From NCBI GenBank assembly GCA_964537875.1, contig CAZIDN010000021.1:1-55559 (forward strand): a DNA stretch of 55,559 nt. Reading direction: 5' to 3'. The position numbers and the translations under genes are program-made. Positions 34,244 through 43,918 of the stretch are shown here, in pieces. Each line of letters starts with the position of its first letter. Positions within the stretch are counted from its first letter, which is position 1. The notes below the pieces were generated by a model that saw only the letters and a program-made list of their open reading frames with translations, did no database searches and was not told the origin of the DNA. This DNA is from JAPKZH01 sp964537875 (GTDB taxonomy: Bacteria; Acidobacteriota; Aminicenantia; Aminicenantales; UBA4085).

Positions 34244-35998
34244 TCAATTACTGGGATCCAGACCGATCAGGGCCGGCTCGGGCTCTTCCTCGTAGACGAT
34301 CCGGACCTTCCGATAAACGAACAGGTGCTGGTAGATCTCCATCAGGAGGACAATCAAGAACGCCGCGGCGATGACATACCAGAAATCCGAAAGATTCCGA
34401 AAGAGAGTTGTTTCCAGACGGCTCAACAGGCTTGTAAAAATCAAAATGGCCGCCCCATAAACCCACCAGAGCATATGGAGCTTGGCCTTCCCGGGCACGG
34501 TCAGACAGGCAAACGGAATCTTCGCGTATCGCCAGAAGAAGACTTCCATGAGCCAAAGGGCTGCCGCCAGCCCAAAGAGACAATGCATCAGAGAAAAGAC
34601 CCAGCCCCAGAGAAAGGCGAAGAATATGAAGAGGATCCCGAACAGAGGAAGAATCGTAAAAACGGTGATCCCCTTTTTCAATCCGATAAAATAGTGCCGC
34701 TTGATCTCCCCTTCCGTGAATCGAAAAATCCAATTGGCGTCGGCCGCCAGCGGAACATTGACCAGCCCGCGGACCCCGATCAGGAGGGCGATCGACAGAA
34801 TGATGGGGATGGCCAGAAGATTCTTGTTCGATACCGACATGTTTCTAAAGGCTGCCTGCTGAGAATTCAAAAGAATCAGGATGAAGCCCACGGCTGCGGC
34901 CAGGTACCCCGCCAGATGGAACTTGTGCATGGAGCTGTTTCTCAGGGTCTGGCCGAAGAAATGAAACACCGCCCTCTGGATGGAATTCCGAAGCATTAGA
35001 CTGTTCAAAGCCGTCGAGAAGGCCTTCCGGAATTTGCGCAAATGAGGAGGCTTCTTCTCGGCCTCGAGCGTTTTTTTCAGATGCCTGCTGTAGCTGATAT
35101 TCATGGCGACAAAATACATCACCGCCATCACAACAATCGAGGCGATGGCCAGATATGCCAGAGTGAAATAGAGGGGATCATTGGCTCCGAGAAGGACCTC
35201 ATAGAGGCCGACGAACCACATGGGCGGGAAGGCTAGGACGAGCGGCGAGTGGCTGTCTTTATAGGCCGTCAGCGCGGAAAATGTCTTGCTGACGGAAAGG
35301 GAATCGATGACGAACACCATCATCAGGAAGATCAGCCCGGCCAATAACAGAAAGCGGACATAAAGCGAAAACCGCCGAAAAAATCGGGCGCTCAGGAAAA
35401 CCATTAAGAGCGCTTCCAGAAAAACACAAAAGAAAAATATAAAGAAATTCGCAGCCAGCGCGCTGATGACATGGGCGACCATATAGCGAACGACGAAGAA
35501 GAGGCTCGGCGTTCTCCATTGGGGTAGATAGAAGGCGACGACAAAGACGGCCAGGGCATTGGCGGCCGCCGAAAACAGCGCGATGAACAGGAGAAAGGAC
35601 ATGAATTTTGAGTACAGTAATGTCCGGAGAGTGATCGGCAAGGGCCTCAGGTTGGAAAAATCTTTTTTGTCGAGAAAGATTACATCCCATTCCAGGATCG
35701 TGGCAATAGCCAAAACCGCCATGAAAAAAGAGATAAAGAAGCACTTTTCGAGCCAAGACGAACCTTCATCGGGAACAAACATATAGCGCATGAGAATGGA
35801 ATTGGCGACATGGCCTCCCAGAACGGCGAGAAGAGCGAGCAGGACGATGACTTTTTCTTTCATCTGCTCTTCAAAAGGAAAGATCTCGTTCTGGAAAAGA
35901 CGTTCGAAGAAATGCCGGGTCAGGACAAGAAGTTGCTTGGACCGGCCCGGGAGAACGGCCATGAGCTCGTCGAAGCGAAAGATTTGTTTTAATGACAT
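34244..35998 (-). CDS. ABC transporter permease, large ABC-2-like
   Basis: A 584-residue polytopic membrane protein with many hydrophobic segments spread over the length and few conserved motifs. It is called a permease from its position 5 bp after the ATPase gene and from its hydrophobic profile. ABC-2 type export permeases usually have 250-400 residues with six helices, so this is a large version, possibly a fused double unit. The N-terminal FDELMAVLPGRSKQLLVLTRHFF is soluble. The substrate cannot be inferred. Confidence 0.7.
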   Translation of the reverse strand: MSLKQIFRFDELMAVLPGRSKQLLVLTRHFFERLFQNEIFPFEEQMKEKVIVLLALLAVLGGHVANSILMRYMFVPDEGSSWLEKCFFISFFMAVLAIATILEWDVIFLDKKDFSNLRPLPITLRTLLYSKFMSFLLFIALFSAAANALAVFVVAFYLPQWRTPSLFFVVRYMVAHVISALAANFFIFFFCVFLEALLMVFLSARFFRRFSLYVRFLLLAGLIFLMMVFVIDSLSVSKTFSALTAYKDSHSPLVLAFPPMWFVGLYEVLLGANDPLYFTLAYLAIASIVVMAVMYFVAMNISYSRHLKKTLEAEKKPPHLRKFRKAFSTALNSLMLRNSIQRAVFHFFGQTLRNSSMHKFHLAGYLAAAVGFILILLNSQQAAFRNMSVSNKNLLAIPIILSIALLIGVRGLVNVPLAADANWIFRFTEGEIKRHYFIGLKKGITVFTILPLFGILFIFFAFLWGWVFSLMHCLFGLAAALWLMEVFFWRYAKIPFACLTVPGKAKLHMLWWVYGAAILIFTSLLSRLETTLFRNLSDFWYVIAAAFLIVLLMEIYQHLFVYRKVRIVYEEEPEPALIGLDPSN

Positions 35999-36003
35999 CT
36001 TGC

Positions 36004-36768
36004 TTAAGATTTCATGATCTCAATCATATCACCGGCGATGGCCTCGGTGTCTTCCTGGACCACGAGCTGGCTGAAAATTTCGACAAGCGAGGGCAACTGC
36101 ATGAGGCTTCTGAGGTTCTCGACGGAATCGTTGGCGACAATTTTGCCTTTATGGATGATAATGATCCTGGTGCAGATTTTTTCGGTGACTTCCAGGACAT
36201 GCGAAGAATAGATGATGATCTTCTTCTCGGCGGCAAGTTTACGGACCAGGTCGCGGATGACCATGGATGTCGTCACATCAAGCCCCGAAAGCGGCTCGTC
36301 CAAAAGCAGAATGTCGGGATTGCCCAGGAGCGCCGCGGATATCAGGACTTTCTGTCTCATGCCTTTCGAATAAGCGGAAATCGCGGTATGCATATCTTCT
36401 TCCAGGCCGAAAAGCCTCAGCAACTCCTCGATTTTTTCTTTGAGAGGACGCTCGGGGATATCGCGGAGCCGGCCGACCATCAAAAGATAGTCGTATCCGC
36501 TGAGGTGGGGATAGATCTCGGACTGCTCCGGCACGTAGCCCAGCCTCTTTTTATAGCCGAAGATGTCTTTCTTGATATTTTCGCCGTCGAGATAGATGTC
36601 GCCGTAAGAAGGCTCCAAGAGACCGGCCAGCATCTTGATCGTTGTTGTCTTGCCGGCGCCATTCGGACCCAGGTAGCCGAGGACTTCGGACGGCCGGACG
36701 GCAAAGCTGACATGATTGACGACGGGAAAGACATGGAATTTCTTTGTCACCCCTTTAAGTTCAAGCAT
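36004..36768 (-). CDS. ABC transporter ATP-binding protein
   Basis: About 254 residues from the ATG at 36768 (MLELKGVTKKF). It has a Walker A (GPNGAGKTTTIK), Q-loop region (GYVPEQSEIYP), signature (YSKGMRQKV, a variant of LSGGQ), Walker B with D-loop (ILLLDEPLSGLD) and H-loop (SSHVLEV). The overall pattern is that of the ABC-2 exporter ATPases (CcmA/NatA type). The frame continues upstream to 36843, but that part is translated repeat and is left out. No strong ribosome-binding site is seen. The permease follows after 5 bp. Confidence 0.9.
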   Translation of the reverse strand: MLELKGVTKKFHVFPVVNHVSFAVRPSEVLGYLGPNGAGKTTTIKMLAGLLEPSYGDIYLDGENIKKDIFGYKKRLGYVPEQSEIYPHLSGYDYLLMVGRLRDIPERPLKEKIEELLRLFGLEEDMHTAISAYSKGMRQKVLISAALLGNPDILLLDEPLSGLDVTTSMVIRDLVRKLAAEKKIIIYSSHVLEVTEKICTRIIIIHKGKIVANDSVENLRSLMQLPSLVEIFSQLVVQEDTEAIAGDMIEIMKS

Positions 36769-36796
36769 GGTGCTAAAAACCAATGCAATCTTTATG

Positions 36797-36993
36797 CCAA
36801 ATCCAGACGCTGTCTTTGCGAGACAGCGAAGCTGTCGTGGCAATCTCCTCTTAAGTCTCTCGCGAGGAAGGAGGAGATCGCTCGCTTTGCTCGAAACGGT
36901 TCACTGGGTCAGAAGGCCCTGTTTCTTTTGCCCGTTCGCGTTGACTTCGATCTCGACAAGGACCTGATTTGTCAAATGTGTAGCTTTGACCCC
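36797..36993 (-). repeat. Composite repeat R3+R2, copy c
   Basis: Read on the minus strand it starts GGGGTCAAAGCTACACATTT and ends with AGAGACTTAAGAGGAGATTG and CAGCTTCGCTGTCTCGCAAA, the same order as 16228-16440. The middle is divergent. Both copies point the same way relative to the gene that follows, here the ABC ATPase about 30 bp downstream. It fills most of the 299-bp space before the BNR gene terminator. Confidence 0.75.
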
Positions 36994-37024
36994 AATTTCC
37001 GTCGTCAAATTTCTTTACGTTAAG

Positions 37025-37054
37025 AAAAAAGAGGACGGCACTGGGACCGTCCCC
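37025..37054 (-). terminator. Rho-independent terminator of the BNR/VPS10-like gene
   Basis: On the minus strand GGGGACGG, an 8-nt loop and CCGTCCTC form a stem (one G-U pair), directly followed by TTTTTT. It begins about 14 nt after the stop codon at 37068. Confidence 0.8.
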
Positions 37055-37067
37055 TTTTTAAAAAAGC

Positions 37068-39818
37068 TTATTTCTGGGACCAGCTGTCCTGCAAAATTTT
37101 TGCGAACCCGGAAAATTGCTGGCCGTCGACCGTCAGGACTACCCTGTATTCGCCCTCATCGGCCGCGCTGTAGGCAAAATTAGGATCTCTCTGCCCTTGT
37201 CCTCGCATGCCGCCAAACTGGCCGCCCCTCGTTCCACCGAAACGGGCCGCCCGATCCTGCATCGCCTTCTTCTCATCGGCGGTCAGCTCTCTGCGCTGCA
37301 TCATATCCCACAGAACGGAATTGAGGCCGGGATTGGCAGAACCTTTGATCTCGGACACGGGCATGTTGCCTTTGTAAATCGCAATCCTGACATCCGCTTG
37401 GGGCTTAGCCTTGAGATAATAGTTGATGGGGATCCCCGCCGGCTCACTCTTTCCGTCAAAGTTGAGTGAGCTCGACTGATTTCTCGAGCGGTCCGGCGCC
37501 CATTTGATTTTTGGCTCAACCATAAAGAGATAGGCGTCCTTGGCCAGGACCTGCGGGGTCAGCTCCTGGAGGGGCGAGATGTCGGCGATATAGATGCCCC
37601 GGCCGTGCGTGGCCACGATCAAATCGTTTTCGCGCGGATGGATCTTTAGGTCATGGACGGGCTGCGTCGGCATATTGCCTTTCAGCTTCGTCCAGACTTT
37701 GCCGCCGTCGAGCGATACATAGACCGCGGCGTCCGTGCCGACGAAGAGAAGGTTCGGGTCCTTGACGTCTTCGTGAATGACGTTGATCGATTCGTTCGGC
37801 AGGTTGCCCGCGATCGAGACCCAGGCCTGACCGTAATCCGAAGTTTTATAGAGGAACGGCCGGAAGTCGTCGTTCCGCAAGCCCGTGTAAGAGACGTAGG
37901 CCGTGCCAGGCTCAGCATTGGACGCAGCGACACGGCTCACCCAGTAGCCGGGATTGCCGACGATCTTGTCGTTGAGCTTTGTCCAGTTCTTGCCGTCGTC
38001 TCTCGTCACCCAGACATTGCCGTCGTCGGTGCCCACCCAGAGGAGGCCCGCTACGAGCGGCGATTCATCAATGGTCGTGATCGTGCAATACTGGATATTG
38101 CCGTCGCCGCCCTTGCCTTGAGGGAGTTTCGCTGGATTATTCGTCGTGAGGTCCGGGCTGATCTCCGTCCAGGTTTCGCCGCGGTTCTCCGATTTCACCA
38201 GGATGTTCCCGCCGTGATAGATCGCCTGGCTGTTATGAATCGAGACGATTACGGGAGCGCACCAGTTCCATCGTGTCGCCGGTTTGGTTCTCGAATAGGC
38301 GATGCCTTTGGATTCGCCAGTTATGAGATCCATTCGTTGGAGAGGGCCGAACTGGGATTCGTTGTAGAGATAGCGGTTCGTGTCCTTGTCGAAGACGTTA
38401 TACATCCCATCGCCGCCGCCGACGGTCTGCCAGTCCTCAAGGCGGATCGGCGCGCCGCCTTTCTTCGTGCTGGGCCCCATCAGCGAGCCGTTGTCCTGCA
38501 GTCCGCCCGCGACACGGTAGGGATAGGACATGTCAAAGTCAACGGCATAAAACTGGGACCCCGGAATGAAATCCGGATGAAACCAGCTCTTGCCGCCGTC
38601 GAACGTCACGCCCATGCCGTGGTCGTAGCCGAGGAGCATATGGTTGGAGTTGGTCGGGTCGATCCAGAGAGCGTGGTTGTCGCCGCCGAAACGGAACGGG
38701 CTGGCCCAGGTTTTGCCGCCATCCTTGGACTCCTGGACTCCGACCGAGAGGGCATAGACATGTTTATCGTCGTTTGGATCGACGATGATATCGCAATAAT
38801 AATAGCCGGGACCGCTACCGATGCTCTGTTTCTCGGGGCTGACCTTCTTCCAAGTCTCACCGGCGTTATCCGTGCGATAGACCTCGCCGTCAATCATGCC
38901 GTTGCTCGACTTGCCGGCGATGATCTCTTTCATCCGGTCTTCGGGCGACATGCCTGGTTTATTGCCGTTTTCGATGACGGCGTAGAGGATGTTCGGGTTT
39001 TTCGGATAGATCGTCAGTCCGATGCGGCCGAGAACTCCACCCGGGAGACCGCCGCCCAGCTTCTTCCAGGTCCGGCCGCCGTCGGTGGACTTATGGATTT
39101 CGCTGCCGGGCCCGCCGAGCTGGAAATTCCAGTCCTGACGCAGCTTGTCGTAGGTGGCCGCGTAAAGCACGTTCGAATTCTTTGGGTCCATCACGACGTC
39201 GGCCGCGCCGATGGCCCGGCCGCCGACTTTCACGTCGAGGGCTTTGACCCAGGTCTTGCCTCCGTCCCGGGTCATATACAGACCGCGCTCCGGGTTGTCT
39301 GTGTATAGGTGGCCGAGGACAGCGACATAGACGATGTCGGGATTGGTCGGATGGATCACGATCCGGCCTATATGATGGGACTCCTTCAGCCCCATGTTTT
39401 TCCATGTCTTGCCGGCGTCCGTGGACTTGTACATGCCATCGCCATAATAGGTGCTCCGGGAAGAGTTGGCCTCTCCGCTGCCCACCCAGACGATGTTGGG
39501 GTTGGACGGCGCGACGGCGATGTCCCCGATCGAGATCACTTTCTCATTCTCGAAGATGGGTTCGAACGTTTGGCCGTTGTTCGCGGTTTTCCACAGGCCG
39601 CTCGAACCGGTCGCTGCATAGAACGTATACGGCTGCTGGAGCGGGACCGCGAAGTCCGTGAACCGAACGCCCTGCCGGCTGGGGCCGATATCTCGGTATG
39701 TAATCGTCTTGAGCAAGTCTTCGCTCACAGCCTGGCCAAATGTATTCGTCAGGCAAAGAACCGGGCCGAAAACAAGAAGAAAGACGCCGAAAATCCTTGA
39801 TCGTTTTAAAAGCGGCAT
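37068..39818 (-). CDS. Secreted BNR/Asp-box repeat protein (VPS10/sortilin-like)
   Basis: A 916-residue protein with a signal peptide (IFGVFLLVFGPVLCLTNTFG). At least eight Asp-box motifs (S/TxDxGxTW) are visible: STDAGKTW, TRDGGKTW, STDGGRTW, TDNAGETW, SKDGGKTW, TFDGGKSW, TRDDGKNW and SLDGGKVW. They indicate a large beta-propeller of the VPS10/BNR type. The last 130 residues form a separate beta domain with a Gly/Arg/Gln-rich linker (GGTRGGQFGGMRGQGQR). Such proteins are often labelled glycosyl hydrolases, but I see no catalytic residues to support that. AAGGAGGTCCT is a strong ribosome-binding site. A terminator follows. Likely extracellular or periplasmic. Confidence 0.82.
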   Translation of the reverse strand: MPLLKRSRIFGVFLLVFGPVLCLTNTFGQAVSEDLLKTITYRDIGPSRQGVRFTDFAVPLQQPYTFYAATGSSGLWKTANNGQTFEPIFENEKVISIGDIAVAPSNPNIVWVGSGEANSSRSTYYGDGMYKSTDAGKTWKNMGLKESHHIGRIVIHPTNPDIVYVAVLGHLYTDNPERGLYMTRDGGKTWVKALDVKVGGRAIGAADVVMDPKNSNVLYAATYDKLRQDWNFQLGGPGSEIHKSTDGGRTWKKLGGGLPGGVLGRIGLTIYPKNPNILYAVIENGNKPGMSPEDRMKEIIAGKSSNGMIDGEVYRTDNAGETWKKVSPEKQSIGSGPGYYYCDIIVDPNDDKHVYALSVGVQESKDGGKTWASPFRFGGDNHALWIDPTNSNHMLLGYDHGMGVTFDGGKSWFHPDFIPGSQFYAVDFDMSYPYRVAGGLQDNGSLMGPSTKKGGAPIRLEDWQTVGGGDGMYNVFDKDTNRYLYNESQFGPLQRMDLITGESKGIAYSRTKPATRWNWCAPVIVSIHNSQAIYHGGNILVKSENRGETWTEISPDLTTNNPAKLPQGKGGDGNIQYCTITTIDESPLVAGLLWVGTDDGNVWVTRDDGKNWTKLNDKIVGNPGYWVSRVAASNAEPGTAYVSYTGLRNDDFRPFLYKTSDYGQAWVSIAGNLPNESINVIHEDVKDPNLLFVGTDAAVYVSLDGGKVWTKLKGNMPTQPVHDLKIHPRENDLIVATHGRGIYIADISPLQELTPQVLAKDAYLFMVEPKIKWAPDRSRNQSSSLNFDGKSEPAGIPINYYLKAKPQADVRIAIYKGNMPVSEIKGSANPGLNSVLWDMMQRRELTADEKKAMQDRAARFGGTRGGQFGGMRGQGQRDPNFAYSAADEGEYRVVLTVDGQQFSGFAKILQDSWSQK

Positions 39819-39969
39819 AGGACCTCCTTGAAAATGTTTTTTTTAAAATGTTTTAAGGGCAGGACGGATAGCCATGGAATATGCGTCCTAGGTATTATCA
39901 CAGGCGTCACGAAACGTCAACTTATCGTCGGTGTTGGGTCTCAGTTTGTGCGATTTCGAGGAGGCGTTG

Positions 39970-40043
39970 GCATCGCCCCTGATGCCCCCCTAACGGAGGG
40001 GGGTCCCGTCGGCTTTTCGACGGGGGGAACCGTCAAGGGCCGC
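39970..40043 (+). repeat. Palindromic repeat R1, partial copy D
   Basis: ACGGAGGGGGGTCCCGTCGG and CTTTTCGACGGGGGGAACCG match the core of copy A with few changes, including the CCCGTCG/CGACGGG hairpin. The conserved outer arms are not recognisable. It lies in the 254-bp interval between the BNR gene start and the GH3 stop. Nothing else is visible there. Confidence 0.65.
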
Positions 40044-40072
40044 AGCCGAGATTCTCCTGGCAATAGCTCTAG

Positions 40073-41833
40073 CTATTTCTTGGGCAACAGGATGCCGTGT
40101 CCGATGGGATATAAGCCTGGCAGCGACACAGGAAGCTTCCCCTTGATCTCCATCTCTCCGAAAATCGCCCGGGCCGCGATATCCTGGGTTTGCGGAGTAT
40201 TCTGGTAAAGGCAGAGATAAGCGTCCACATCGGGAAAATACCTTAAAAAGTAGGGACTTCCGAAGGACAGGATGACAATCGGCCTCTCCCCTTCCGCGTA
40301 ACTCTTGATGAGCTCGATATGCTTTAAATCGAGCCCGACGCTCCCCTTCCTGTCGCTCAACCTCGAGAATAGGGCGCAAACGACGACCTCGGCTTCAGAG
40401 GATTTTGCGACCGCTTCTTCAAGGGACTCCCGGCCCGTGTCAGAGTCGGCATAGAAAATCTGAGTTCCAGGGCACCGTTTTTTTACGCCTTCAGCGAATG
40501 CCCGTCCGGCGAAATAATCGCCCGGGTCGCTGCTCAGCGAAAGCACCGCAATTTTTTTGCCGGAGGAAGGGAGCGGCAGAAGATTCTCCTCGTTTTTCAC
40601 CAGCGTCGCAGCGCTTTCGAACGTCAGAGCGGCCTGTCTGAGACTTTCCTTTGTGCTGATTTTTTGGGACAAGGCATCGATATCCACGAGCTTCTGTCGG
40701 TAGAGACCCAGCCGGGCCTTGGCCATGAGGATTCTCCGGACCGATTGGTTGATCCGCGCTTCCGGGATCCGCCCGCTCCTGGCGGCTTCCTTCAAAAAGG
40801 CAACAACCTTGCTCGGCTCTGGAGGAAGGAGGACCATGTCCACGCCGGCCATGATCGCTCTTAGAGCAGCGTCCGTGTTCGAGTACGTGTTGGTGATGCC
40901 TCCCATGGTCATCGCATCCGTCACGATCAGTCCCCGGAAGCCGAACTGCTTTCTCAGAAGATCTGTTAAAATCAAGGGCGAGAGTGTGGCCGGAAGATCC
41001 GGCGTGGCATCCAAGGCAGGGACGCTCAGATGGGCGGTCATGATGGCCTGGACTCCGGCTTCGATGGCTTTTTTGAACGTATAGAGCTCGACTTCGTCCA
41101 GCCGCCCCCTGTCGGCTCTGATGACCGGCAGCAAGCTGTGCGAATCGACGTCGGTATCGCCGTGGCCGGGAAAATGCTTAGCCGTGGCGATCAGGCCGTT
41201 CTCCTGGCAGCCCCTTATGAAAGCGGCGGCCAAGCGGCTGACCCGTTCGGGATCTTCTCCGATCGAGCGCGTGTTGATGATGGGATTATCGGGGTTGATG
41301 TTGACATCGACGACGGGGGCATAAGCCATATGGACGCCAAGAGCCCGGCCCTCTTCGGCCGTTATTTTTCCCATCCGGTAGGCCAGGTCCTCGGAATCGG
41401 CTGCCCCGATGGACATCATATTCGGAAAGAGCGTCGAGCCGGTGATCCGGTTGGCCACACCCCTCTCGAAATCCGAGGCGATGAGCAAAGGGACTTTTGC
41501 CATTTTCTGAAAAGCATTGGTGAGATGGGCTGTCTCATAGACATTGCCGGCGAAAACCACCAGGCCGCCGATTCCGTGAGTGACAATGAGGTCCTCGAGA
41601 TCTTTCATCGTATCGCTGTCGGCGTTGTAGAAATTGCCGTTGTACTGCCAGGCGACCATCTGCCCGACTTTTTCCTCGAGCGACATCTTCTTCATCATCC
41701 TGTTCACCCAATTGAACTCGGCGACGCCATATGAGAGGTCGATCTTAGCCACAATACGGGCACAACTGGCCGCTCCGAAGGCTGCTAAAGATATAATGAT
41801 TATAGATTTAAAATTCATTTTGCAGGGCCTCAT
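40073..41833 (-). CDS. GH3 family beta-N-acetylhexosaminidase-like lipoprotein
   Basis: About 586 residues with a lipoprotein-type signal (IIIISLAAFGAASC). The GH3 domain contains KHFPGHGDTDVDSH, the NagZ-type motif in which the Asp-Ser-His loop supplies the acid/base. The nucleophile aspartate is in VTDAMTMGG. A C-terminal alpha/beta domain of about 200 residues follows, as in two-domain enzymes such as Bacillus YbbD. The likely role is removal of terminal N-acetylglucosamine from peptidoglycan fragments or other glycans outside the cytoplasm. The ATG at 41833 has GAGAGGAGATCC. An inner ATG at 41818 is the alternative. Confidence 0.88.
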   Translation of the reverse strand: MRPCKMNFKSIIIISLAAFGAASCARIVAKIDLSYGVAEFNWVNRMMKKMSLEEKVGQMVAWQYNGNFYNADSDTMKDLEDLIVTHGIGGLVVFAGNVYETAHLTNAFQKMAKVPLLIASDFERGVANRITGSTLFPNMMSIGAADSEDLAYRMGKITAEEGRALGVHMAYAPVVDVNINPDNPIINTRSIGEDPERVSRLAAAFIRGCQENGLIATAKHFPGHGDTDVDSHSLLPVIRADRGRLDEVELYTFKKAIEAGVQAIMTAHLSVPALDATPDLPATLSPLILTDLLRKQFGFRGLIVTDAMTMGGITNTYSNTDAALRAIMAGVDMVLLPPEPSKVVAFLKEAARSGRIPEARINQSVRRILMAKARLGLYRQKLVDIDALSQKISTKESLRQAALTFESAATLVKNEENLLPLPSSGKKIAVLSLSSDPGDYFAGRAFAEGVKKRCPGTQIFYADSDTGRESLEEAVAKSSEAEVVVCALFSRLSDRKGSVGLDLKHIELIKSYAEGERPIVILSFGSPYFLRYFPDVDAYLCLYQNTPQTQDIAARAIFGEMEIKGKLPVSLPGLYPIGHGILLPKK

Positions 41834-41945
41834 GGATCTCCTCTCAGCCTTTATCACGACAGATATAGAAACAATCCCCGCTCTCTGCCTCTTTAGAGAA
41901 GGGCGAGGAAGGGGGATTGGGTTTGCCGGTATATGCCCCCTGTTT

Positions 41946-43271
41946 TTATTTTAGTATATACCGGATGATAAACAGCACCGAGAACAAATAGACCAGCCAG
42001 TGAACCTGCTTCCCTTTCTTCGAGACCAGCTTCAGCACCGAGAACGAAATAAACCCGAAAGCGATCCCTTCGGTGATGCTCACGCTCAAAGGCATGATGA
42101 CGATCGCCAGAAAGGCCGGGATCGCTTCGGTCATGTCGTCCCAATTGATCTGGGTCACGGACTTCATCATCAGGTAGCCGACGATGATCAGCGGCGGAGC
42201 GATGACCGGATGCAAGGTTAACCCGCTAAATTTGAACTCGCCGCCGATCATCTCGGCCAGCGGGCTGAAAAAGAGGGCCGCCACAAAAAGCAGCGCCGTA
42301 AAAACATTAGCCAGCCCTGTCCTGGCCCCCTGGGCGATCCCCGTCGCGCTCTCAATGTAGCTGGAGACCGTCGAGGTTCCGAACAAGGCTCCTTCCGCCG
42401 TGCCGATGGCATCGGCGAGGACAGCCTTGTTGGCCCGCGGCAGCTTGCCATTCTTGAGAAATCCGGCCGGACTGCTGACTCCGATAAGCGTCCCGACGCA
42501 GTCAAACATGTCGAGGAAGAAAAAGACGAAAATGACCGTGAAAAAGCCGGTTTTAAAAGCGCCGAGAATGTCCAGCTTAAAGAGCGTCGGGGCCAGGCTC
42601 GGCGGCGCAGCTACAAGGCCGTGATATTGGACGATGCCCAGCGGGATGCCGAGCAAAGCCGTGGCGATAATACCCAGGAGAATAGCCCCTGGAACTCTCA
42701 AGGTCATCAGCACGATGCTCAGCAGGACTCCGAACAAAACCAGAAGAACGGGCCGGCTCGTCAGCTCCCCGAGGCCGACATACGTGCCCGGATTGCTGAC
42801 GACTAAGCCGCCGTATTCCAGTCCGATCAGGGCGATCAGAAGCCCTATGCCTACGGCGATCGCATGTTTGAGGGCATCGGGGACGGCCTCGACCAGCTTA
42901 TCCCAGAAACCAAATAAAGCAAGGATGATCTGGACGATGCCCGATATGAAGACGGCGCCGAGGGCGACCTGCCATGAATACCCCATCGTCCCGCAGACGA
43001 TGACGGCAAAAAAGATATTATGGCCCATGGCCGGCGCCTGGGCGATCGGATACTTGGCGAGCAATCCCATCAAAAGAGTGGCCACGGCGCTGGCGATACA
43101 GGTAGCCACCATGACCGCTCCCTTATCCATTCCGGCCTGGGAAAGAATGGCCGGCTGGACGAAGATGATATAGGACATGGTCATGAAAGTCGTCACGCCA
43201 CCAAGAAGCTCGGTGCGGACATTGGTCTTGTTTTCCTGCAGCTTGAAATAGCGGTTGAGCCAGCTTTTCAT
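41946..43271 (-). CDS. NCS2 family purine permease (AzgA/PbuG-like)
   Basis: A 441-residue membrane protein with 12-14 hydrophobic segments. The N-terminus LQENKTNVRTELLGGVTTFMTMSYIIFV is the hallmark of the AzgA/PbuG branch of NCS2 (adenine, guanine, hypoxanthine uptake). Further motifs are APAMGHNIFFA and TSTVSSYIESATGIAQGARTGL. It follows apt by 15 bp in the same direction, so imported adenine can be trapped as AMP. I looked for a purine riboswitch upstream of apt and found none. Confidence 0.92.
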   Translation of the reverse strand: MKSWLNRYFKLQENKTNVRTELLGGVTTFMTMSYIIFVQPAILSQAGMDKGAVMVATCIASAVATLLMGLLAKYPIAQAPAMGHNIFFAVIVCGTMGYSWQVALGAVFISGIVQIILALFGFWDKLVEAVPDALKHAIAVGIGLLIALIGLEYGGLVVSNPGTYVGLGELTSRPVLLVLFGVLLSIVLMTLRVPGAILLGIIATALLGIPLGIVQYHGLVAAPPSLAPTLFKLDILGAFKTGFFTVIFVFFFLDMFDCVGTLIGVSSPAGFLKNGKLPRANKAVLADAIGTAEGALFGTSTVSSYIESATGIAQGARTGLANVFTALLFVAALFFSPLAEMIGGEFKFSGLTLHPVIAPPLIIVGYLMMKSVTQINWDDMTEAIPAFLAIVIMPLSVSITEGIAFGFISFSVLKLVSKKGKQVHWLVYLFSVLFIIRYILK

Positions 43272-43286
43272 TTCACCCGCCTCTCG

Positions 43287-43826
43287 TTATTCTTTGAATT
43301 TAATAAGGCTGTAGATTTCGACCTCCGGATGGGCTTTTTTGATGTTGGGAACGCCGTTGAGAAACGAAAGCTCGACAACGGCGCCGAACCCGACGGGCTT
43401 GCCTTTGAGCAACTTGACCAAATCGATGGCGCTGATCGAGGACGATCCCGTCGCGATCAGGTCATCGATGATCAGGGCCCGCTGCTTGGGCCGGATCGAA
43501 TCATCGTGCATCTCAAAATATTCGACGGCATATTCGTTGGGAGCTTTGACGCAGACCGTCCTTCTGGGCAGTTTTCCCTTCTTGCGGATGATGGCCAGGC
43601 CGAGCTTAAGGTCGCGCGCAATCGGCGCCGCAAAAAGATATCCGCGCGATTCGATCCCGATGATCACCTCCGGCCTTTTCTTCCTGGCCCAGGACGTGAG
43701 CTTGTCGATGACGAAATGATATGTGTCGGGGTCCAGGATGACGGGCGAGATGTCCTTGAAGCCGATCCCGGGCTTAGGAAAATCCTTGACCTCATAGATT
43801 TTTTCTTTGAGCTTGGCAATATTCAT
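43287..43826 (-). CDS. apt: Adenine phosphoribosyltransferase
   Basis: A 179-residue type I phosphoribosyltransferase forming AMP from adenine and PRPP. Key sequences are the N-terminal VKDFPKPGIGFKDISP, the PPi loop region GIESRGYLFAAPIA, RRKGKLPR and the PRPP-binding ALIIDDLIATGSS. Length and motifs fit Apt rather than Xpt or Hpt. It is coupled with the NCS2 permease as a purine salvage pair. AAGGAGGAGAGG lies before the ATG. Confidence 0.95.
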   Translation of the reverse strand: MNIAKLKEKIYEVKDFPKPGIGFKDISPVILDPDTYHFVIDKLTSWARKKRPEVIIGIESRGYLFAAPIARDLKLGLAIIRKKGKLPRRTVCVKAPNEYAVEYFEMHDDSIRPKQRALIIDDLIATGSSSISAIDLVKLLKGKPVGFGAVVELSFLNGVPNIKKAHPEVEIYSLIKFKE

Positions 43827-43918
43827 TCCGACCTCTCCTCCTTGAACGTGCTTTCATTTAAAAATAAAGAAAACGGATTGTCAATCGACTTCTGGCTTTT
43901 ACGCGCTCGGCCATGACG

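Noticed and set aside
37653..39308. 551-codon open frame on the plus strand
   Set aside because: Antisense to the Asp-box protein, whose repeated motifs prove the minus strand is coding.
43827..43918. Purine riboswitch before apt and the NCS2 permease
   Set aside because: The leader is too short and shows no recognisable three-way junction aptamer.
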